A stretch of DNA of 18,781 nt. Source: Gemmataceae bacterium (lineage in GTDB: Bacteria; Planctomycetota; Planctomycetia; Gemmatales; Gemmataceae). Location: contig JANWVS010000001.1 of assembly GCA_025056835.1 (NCBI GenBank), positions 1-18,781 on the forward strand, written 5' to 3'. Below, piece after piece: positions 15,145-18,781 of the stretch. Made by a program: the position numbers and the translations under genes. Positions within the stretch are counted from its first letter, which is position 1. Every line of letters begins with the position of its first letter. Under the pieces are notes generated by a model. The model did not search any database and was not told the origin of the DNA. It saw only the letters and a list, made by a program, of their open reading frames with translations.

Positions 15145-15993
15145 TCATGGTACCGCGATGATTCCGACACGGCGCTTCAACGAATACACCCAATCCAGGC
15201 AGCCAGTCAGATGCATCTCCAGGTTCAACAAACTGCGAAATTGCGGCATCGGTTGGCGCGGGATAATCGGATACCGCAGGCGCGGGTCGACAAACCCGCC
15301 ATAGCCGGAAAAACAGGCTTCGTATCCAGCCTCGAAAACCAACGGGAGACGTTCCAAATGAATGTTCTCCCGACCACCATAAGGGTATGCGAACCAGCGC
15401 ACCGGCCTCTGGATCTGCTCTTCAATGGTCTTTTTTGATTCCACCAGTTCGTATCGCGTTTGTTCCACGCTGAGGGTCGCTAAATCGGCATGACTCACGG
15501 TATGCGAACCAATTTCGTGCCCCAAGCGAACGATGGCACGAACTTCGTCCCAGGTCAAGTTGGGCATTCGCGGCAGCCCTTGGTCCCACTCAAAAACGTG
15601 GTCAGTGCCCACGTATTGACTCGGCACGAAAAAACAGGCCGGTAGTCGGTACTCGGCTAAAACGTGAGCGGCATCCAGATTATCGCGATAGCAGTCGTCG
15701 AAGGTGATTGCCACGGTACGCGGCAACGGCTTCTCCGTTCCCCGCACGATGCGCACGAACTCACCCAGCGAAACGACGTGAAACTTCGCGCGCAAGAGGC
15801 GGCAAAAACTGCGGAACCATCGCGTCGTCACCGTCAAGCCATCCGGGGGAATGGCATCGGTCACGCGATGAAACAAGAGGATCGACAGCGGCGAACGCCC
15901 CACCCAGCGCGCAAGCCTCTCTTGCAGCGCCATGGCGCCCGAGTATTTCCACACGGCGCAGTAGCAGTTCTTGACGAACGCTTTTGCCGCCAC
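15145..15993 (-). CDS. Polysaccharide deacetylase (NodB homology, CE4)
   Basis: This 282-residue enzyme probably removes N-acetyl groups from an amino-sugar-containing polysaccharide. The NodB motifs are visible: TFDDCYRDN (97-105; Asp99 as base, Asp100 for metal) and HTVSHADL (164-171; His164 and His168 for metal). They are followed by the WFAYPYGGR region (200-208). The fifth position of the first motif is Cys where Gly or Ala is usual. An opening LLFHRVTDAIPPDG (39-52) is typical of deacetylases in exopolysaccharide clusters. I see no signal peptide, only a moderately hydrophobic basic lead, so the enzyme may act on the cytoplasmic face or be membrane-associated. The GTG at 15993 gives the expected length; an internal ATG at residue 21 is an alternative. 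It heads the operon that includes two GNATs and an oxygenase, and is divergent from the epimerase. Confidence 0.92.
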   Translation of the reverse strand: MAAKAFVKNCYCAVWKYSGAMALQERLARWVGRSPLSILLFHRVTDAIPPDGLTVTTRWFRSFCRLLRAKFHVVSLGEFVRIVRGTEKPLPRTVAITFDDCYRDNLDAAHVLAEYRLPACFFVPSQYVGTDHVFEWDQGLPRMPNLTWDEVRAIVRLGHEIGSHTVSHADLATLSVEQTRYELVESKKTIEEQIQRPVRWFAYPYGGRENIHLERLPLVFEAGYEACFSGYGGFVDPRLRYPIIPRQPMPQFRSLLNLEMHLTGCLDWVYSLKRRVGIIAVP

Positions 15994-16055
15994 CGATTGG
16001 CTCGCTTTCGAAGAGACTCCGACCTTGCGAATTCGTAATCGCCTCTAGTCGCTAA

Positions 16056-16084
16056 AATATAGGCCGCACCTGGCGAACATACAA
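16056..16084 (-). promoter_or_regulatory. Candidate promoter for the deacetylase-GNAT-oxygenase operon
   Basis: Within the 109-bp divergent gap, the minus strand carries TATATT (16056-16061) as a possible -10, with TTGTAT (16079-16084) seventeen bases upstream as a partial -35. On the plus strand the same region offers TACAAT (16080-16085), 17 bp before the epimerase GTG, as a possible -10. The match to consensus is modest. Confidence 0.3.
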
Positions 16085-16102
16085 TCTGCGCGAGGATTTT
16101 TC

Positions 16103-17032
16103 GTGAGCCTCTGCCTTGTCACCGGCGGCGCTGGTTTTATCGGCTCCCACCTCTGCGAGGCCCTGCTGCAAATGGGTCACTCCGTTCGCGTACTCGACGA
16201 CCTGAGCACTGGCCGACTCGAAAACGTCGCAGCCTTCGGCCATCGCCTTGAGTTCATCCAGGGTAGTATCATCGACGGTGGCGTCGTCGAACAAGCCGTG
16301 GCCGGTTGCGATGTTGTATTTCATTTGGCTGCCTTACCTTCGGTAACGCAAAGCGTGGAACGGCCGCTGGTGTCGCATGGGATTTGCGCCACGGGCACCA
16401 TGATCGTGCTCGACGCCGCTCGACGGGCCAAGGTCCGCCGCGTAGTTTACGCCGCCAGCAGCAGCGCCTACGGCGACCAGCCCGGCGAGCTTCGCAGGGA
16501 AAACGACCCGCTCGTGCCGCTGTCGCCGTATGCTGCTGCCAAGCTCGCCGGCGAACATTATTGCCAAGCCTTTACCACGAGCTACGGCCTGGAAACCGTG
16601 CGCCTGCGGTTCTTTAACGTCTTTGGACCCCGGCAAGACGCCAAAAGTCCCTATTCGGGCGTCATTTCAATATTTTGCGCCGCCTTGGTGGAGCGACGCG
16701 AGCCGACGATTTACGGCGATGGCCTGCAAACGCGCGATTTCGTCTACGTCGCCGACGTCGTTCAAGCGCTGTGCAAGGCTGCCCAGGCCCCGACGGCCAG
16801 CGGCAAAGTTTACAACATCGGCAACGGACGAAGCGTGACGATCTTGGAGCTACTCCAGCAGCTGCAACGCATTGCCGGCTTCGTCGTCAGGCCTCGCTTC
16901 GCTCCGCCCCGCGCCGGGGATGTTCGCCATTCTCGAGCCGACATTTCCATGGCTCAACGCGACCTTGACTACCAACCGACCTTCCCATTGGCGGAAGGGC
17001 TTGAGCGCACCTTCAAGTCGCTGCTGGGCTGA
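16103..17032 (+). CDS. NAD-dependent nucleotide-sugar epimerase/dehydratase (extended SDR)
   Basis: This 309-residue cytoplasmic enzyme has the extended-SDR Rossmann motif GGAGFIGSH (8-16) followed by the acidic VLDDLSTG loop that holds the NAD ribose. The catalytic set is Ser119-Ser121 (AASSSAYGD) with Tyr143 and Lys147 (SPYAAAK). The LAALPSVTQSVERP stretch resembles UDP-N-acetylglucosamine 4-epimerases of the WbpP type more than classic GalE, as does the RFFNVFGPRQD motif. The C-terminal YGDGLQTRDFVYVADV motif is typical of sugar-nucleotide epimerases. It probably supplies a UDP-sugar to the polysaccharide enzymes around it; the exact sugar is not determinable by eye. The GTG start at 16103 is supported by GAGGA seven bases upstream. 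Transcription is divergent from the deacetylase operon, and the gene end overlaps the convergent membrane glycosyltransferase gene by 20 bp. Confidence 0.93.
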   Translation: MSLCLVTGGAGFIGSHLCEALLQMGHSVRVLDDLSTGRLENVAAFGHRLEFIQGSIIDGGVVEQAVAGCDVVFHLAALPSVTQSVERPLVSHGICATGTMIVLDAARRAKVRRVVYAASSSAYGDQPGELRRENDPLVPLSPYAAAKLAGEHYCQAFTTSYGLETVRLRFFNVFGPRQDAKSPYSGVISIFCAALVERREPTIYGDGLQTRDFVYVADVVQALCKAAQAPTASGKVYNIGNGRSVTILELLQQLQRIAGFVVRPRFAPPRAGDVRHSRADISMAQRDLDYQPTFPLAEGLERTFKSLLG

Positions 17033-18176
17033 CGCTGTAATGCACCTTCGTCCACGATCGCTCACAACGTCCGGTCAGCCAGACCCAGAATCCCAGCCAA
17101 GCGGCAGCGTGGAGCACGAGAAACGACGCCGCCGCCCCCAACAGTTTGCTTCGTCGCGCCAGGGCGGGCCACAGCCCGGCGCCACTCAGACTGTAGCCGA
17201 CGAGCTGTGTCCAGAAAGCGGCTTGGTAAACGGTCCCCGGCAGCCACCAACTCGCCGCGAAGAGGCCGATCAAAAGCCACGGCACCAATAAGCGGGCTAA
17301 CTTGTGCGACACCCAGGCCAGCCACACCGGGTTGCGCCACGGCAGCGACGCACGCGGCAACGCCGCCGCCAACTGAAAGTTCCCCGCCAGGGTACGCACT
17401 TTGCGGCGGAATTCATCGCGGGGACGGTCCGGCAAGCGATCGTAGGCCATGGCACGTTCGTCATGTACCACCCGCCGCCCCTGAAGCACCACTTGAAGCG
17501 GCCAGTACACGTCGTCAAGAATCAGGCCCGTCGGCATCGGTCGCAGCAATTCGCGCCGGGCGGCGGCAATCGCGCCGGTGACCCCGACCTGGGAATGAAT
17601 GCTGCTTTCTTGGCGGCGCAGCCATTTCTCAAAACGCCAATAAAACCCAACCCCTGCCAACACCCCAGGCGATGCCTCCAGCACCAGTTCGCCGCTCACC
17701 GCACCAACCGCAGGATCTGCGAAATTTTCCAACATCCGGGCTAGAGCGTTGTCGGCCCAGCGTTGGCGACAGTCGGCAAAGGCAACGATTTCTCCTTGGG
17801 CTTGTTGCCAACCTCGCGTCAACGCTGCCGCCTTTCCCAGCCGTTCCGACAACTCCAGGACCACGACTTCGCCCGCATTGGCTGTTTCCCGAGCGGCAAC
17901 AGCCGTGCCGTCGGTCGAGCCATCGGATACCACAATGACTTCGCCGGCGACATCGGCGCGACGCAATTGGTCGCGTAACTCTGCCACGCGACTGCCGATC
18001 CGCGCCGCCTCGTTGTGCGCCGCCACCACAATAGACACGCGAGCCGAAAATGGCCCCCGCTTCACCGGCACTCCGCGCCATCGCGCCCATATCGCCGCGC
18101 ACAAGGGATAAGCCAGGTAAGTGTACACCACCCCGAGCAGAGACAACCAAAAGACCACGGCCATCGGTGCCATCAT
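17013..18176 (-). CDS. Membrane GT2 glycosyltransferase, polysaccharide synthase-like
   Basis: This protein of about 387 residues begins with a membrane span (VFWLSLLGVVYTYLAYP), then a cytoplasmic GT-A domain, then about three C-terminal spans (starting near LLVPWLLIGLFAA, QAAFWTQLVGYS and LLGAAASFLVLH). GT2 signatures include VSIVVAAHNEAARIG, VIVVSDGSTDGT, LGKAAALTRGW and ILDDVYWPLQVVLQG. The usual metal-binding Asp-x-Asp position reads FADCRQRWADNA, so the second Asp is missing or shifted. The overall plan resembles PgaC/BcsA-like or EpsO-type enzymes of exopolysaccharide assembly; donor and product are unknown. I start at the ATG at 18176, which overlaps the upstream GT4 stop as ATGA. The next ATG, at 18173, has somewhat better spacing from GGAG. 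The stop lies inside the 3' end of the convergent epimerase gene. Confidence 0.9.
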   Translation of the reverse strand: MMAPMAVVFWLSLLGVVYTYLAYPLCAAIWARWRGVPVKRGPFSARVSIVVAAHNEAARIGSRVAELRDQLRRADVAGEVIVVSDGSTDGTAVAARETANAGEVVVLELSERLGKAAALTRGWQQAQGEIVAFADCRQRWADNALARMLENFADPAVGAVSGELVLEASPGVLAGVGFYWRFEKWLRRQESSIHSQVGVTGAIAAARRELLRPMPTGLILDDVYWPLQVVLQGRRVVHDERAMAYDRLPDRPRDEFRRKVRTLAGNFQLAAALPRASLPWRNPVWLAWVSHKLARLLVPWLLIGLFAASWWLPGTVYQAAFWTQLVGYSLSGAGLWPALARRSKLLGAAASFLVLHAAAWLGFWVWLTGRCERSWTKVHYSVSPAAT

Positions 18177-18781
18177 ACAACTCCAACTGCCGGGGGCGCC
18201 GCCACCGCGGCCGGGCGGTACAACCCGGCGGCGACGCAGTGCGGCCGCTTTCGTGCGGCTAACCGCTCGAACAAGGCCTGGTACTTGACGCACTGGGTGG
18301 TGACAAAGAAATCTCGGCGCACACGTTCACGCCCCGCCTCGCCCATGGCCGCGCGATCGACGGCCCCGGTGAAGAGGCTTATGATGCCGTCAGCCAACTC
18401 GGCGGCCGATGCCGGCGCGACCAATTTCCCGGTGACGCCGTCGTCGACCACCTCGGGTATGCCGCCGACGTTGGTTGCGACCACCGGCCGTCCTGCCGCC
18501 ATGGCTTCCAACAACACCACCGGCAGACCTTCGGTCAGCGAAGGCAAGACGACGGCATCGACGTGGGGTAACAACGTTCCTATGTCCTCGCGAAATCCGG
18601 CCAGGATGAATCGTCCCTCCAGCCCACGAGCACGGATGTCCGCAGCCAAGGATTCGCGGAGCGGGCCGGTGCCAAAAAGGATGAAACCGAGGTCCGGCAG
18701 CTGCGCCGCCGCCGCTGCCGCGGCCGCGACGAGGTAGCCGAACCCCTTCTCCGGGCTTAGCCTGCCGGCGGCGCCCACAAT
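18173..18781 (-). CDS. GT4-family glycosyltransferase (C-terminal part)
   Basis: The frame enters from the right edge, so only about 200 C-terminal residues are present. They match the donor-binding lobe of GT-B fold GT4 enzymes. GRLSPEKGFGYLV opens the domain and ILFGTGPLRESL follows. The Glu-x7-Glu motif is in LPSLTEGLPVVLLEAMAAG, and the ATNVGGIPEVVDDGVTG and LVAP segments follow. GT4 enzymes add a sugar from a nucleotide donor to a growing glycan or lipid-linked acceptor at the cytoplasmic face. The tail after the last helix (KRPHCVAAGLYRPAAVAAP) is low in complexity. The stop overlaps the start of the membrane GT2 as ATGA, so the two act in one operon, probably in the same polysaccharide pathway as the nearby epimerase and deacetylase. 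Confidence 0.93.
   Translation of the reverse strand: MVGAAGRLSPEKGFGYLVAAAAAAAAQLPDLGFILFGTGPLRESLAADIRARGLEGRFILAGFREDIGTLLPHVDAVVLPSLTEGLPVVLLEAMAAGRPVVATNVGGIPEVVDDGVTGKLVAPASAAELADGIISLFTGAVDRAAMGEAGRERVRRDFFVTTQCVKYQALFERLAARKRPHCVAAGLYRPAAVAAPPAVGVV

Noticed and set aside
1..18781. CRISPR arrays, tRNA or rRNA genes, insertion sequences, prophage or toxin-antitoxin genes
   Set aside because: I found no regularly spaced repeats, no tRNA-like cloverleaf sequence, and no transposase, integrase or toxin motifs.

Overview
The window is GC-rich, densely coded bacterial DNA. Its gene content points to a planctomycete (phylum Planctomycetota): a CRTAC1/ASPIC-UnbV lipoprotein beside a membrane-anchored TPR protein, FemAB/CelD-type GNAT proteins, a cupin-8 oxygenase in an envelope-polysaccharide cluster, and GTG starts with weak Shine-Dalgarno signals. 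I infer the phylum from gene content and cannot name a genus. I see no rRNA, tRNA, CRISPR, IS element or prophage.

Layout. (1) 1-2420, minus strand: the N-terminal part of a RimJ/RimL-type acetyltransferase, a 304-bp non-coding gap, then a metal (probably zinc) ABC transporter ATPase and its lipoprotein binding protein, coupled by an ATGA overlap. No permease follows them. (2) 2421-2503: a divergent promoter region holding a perfect inverted repeat, which is a candidate metalloregulator operator. (3) 2504-8230, plus strand: CRTAC1-like beta-propeller lipoprotein, TPR protein, DPM1/GtrB-like polyprenyl-phosphate glycosyltransferase, and a polytopic GT-C-like protein coupled to it by GTGA. (4) 8384-11591, plus strand: a large membrane-anchored protein resembling type 1 periplasmic binding proteins, followed 4 bp later by an orphan transmembrane histidine kinase. 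Together they look like a ligand-sensing pair. (5) 11759-15993, minus strand, transcribed right to left: polysaccharide deacetylase, CelD/FemAB-like GNAT, cupin-8/JmjC-like Fe(II) oxygenase, second CelD/FemAB-like GNAT. (6) 16103-17032, plus strand: NAD-dependent nucleotide-sugar epimerase, divergent from the deacetylase. (7) 17013-18781, minus strand: a GT4 glycosyltransferase (its start is outside the window) coupled by ATGA to a membrane GT2. The GT2 end overlaps the epimerase end by 20 bp.

Functional reading. From about 11.7 kb to the right edge the genes form part of an exopolysaccharide or envelope-glycan locus: sugar-nucleotide epimerization, GT4 and GT2 chain assembly, deacetylation, and acyl or aminoacyl decoration with a possible hydroxylation step. 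The 5.6-8.2 kb pair would supply and use a polyprenyl-phosphate sugar at the membrane. The 8.4-11.6 kb pair could sense an external ligand for a distant response regulator. The most unusual parts are the oxygenase placed between two GNAT-fold transferases, the binding-protein/kinase pair, and the permease-less metal transporter with its palindrome.
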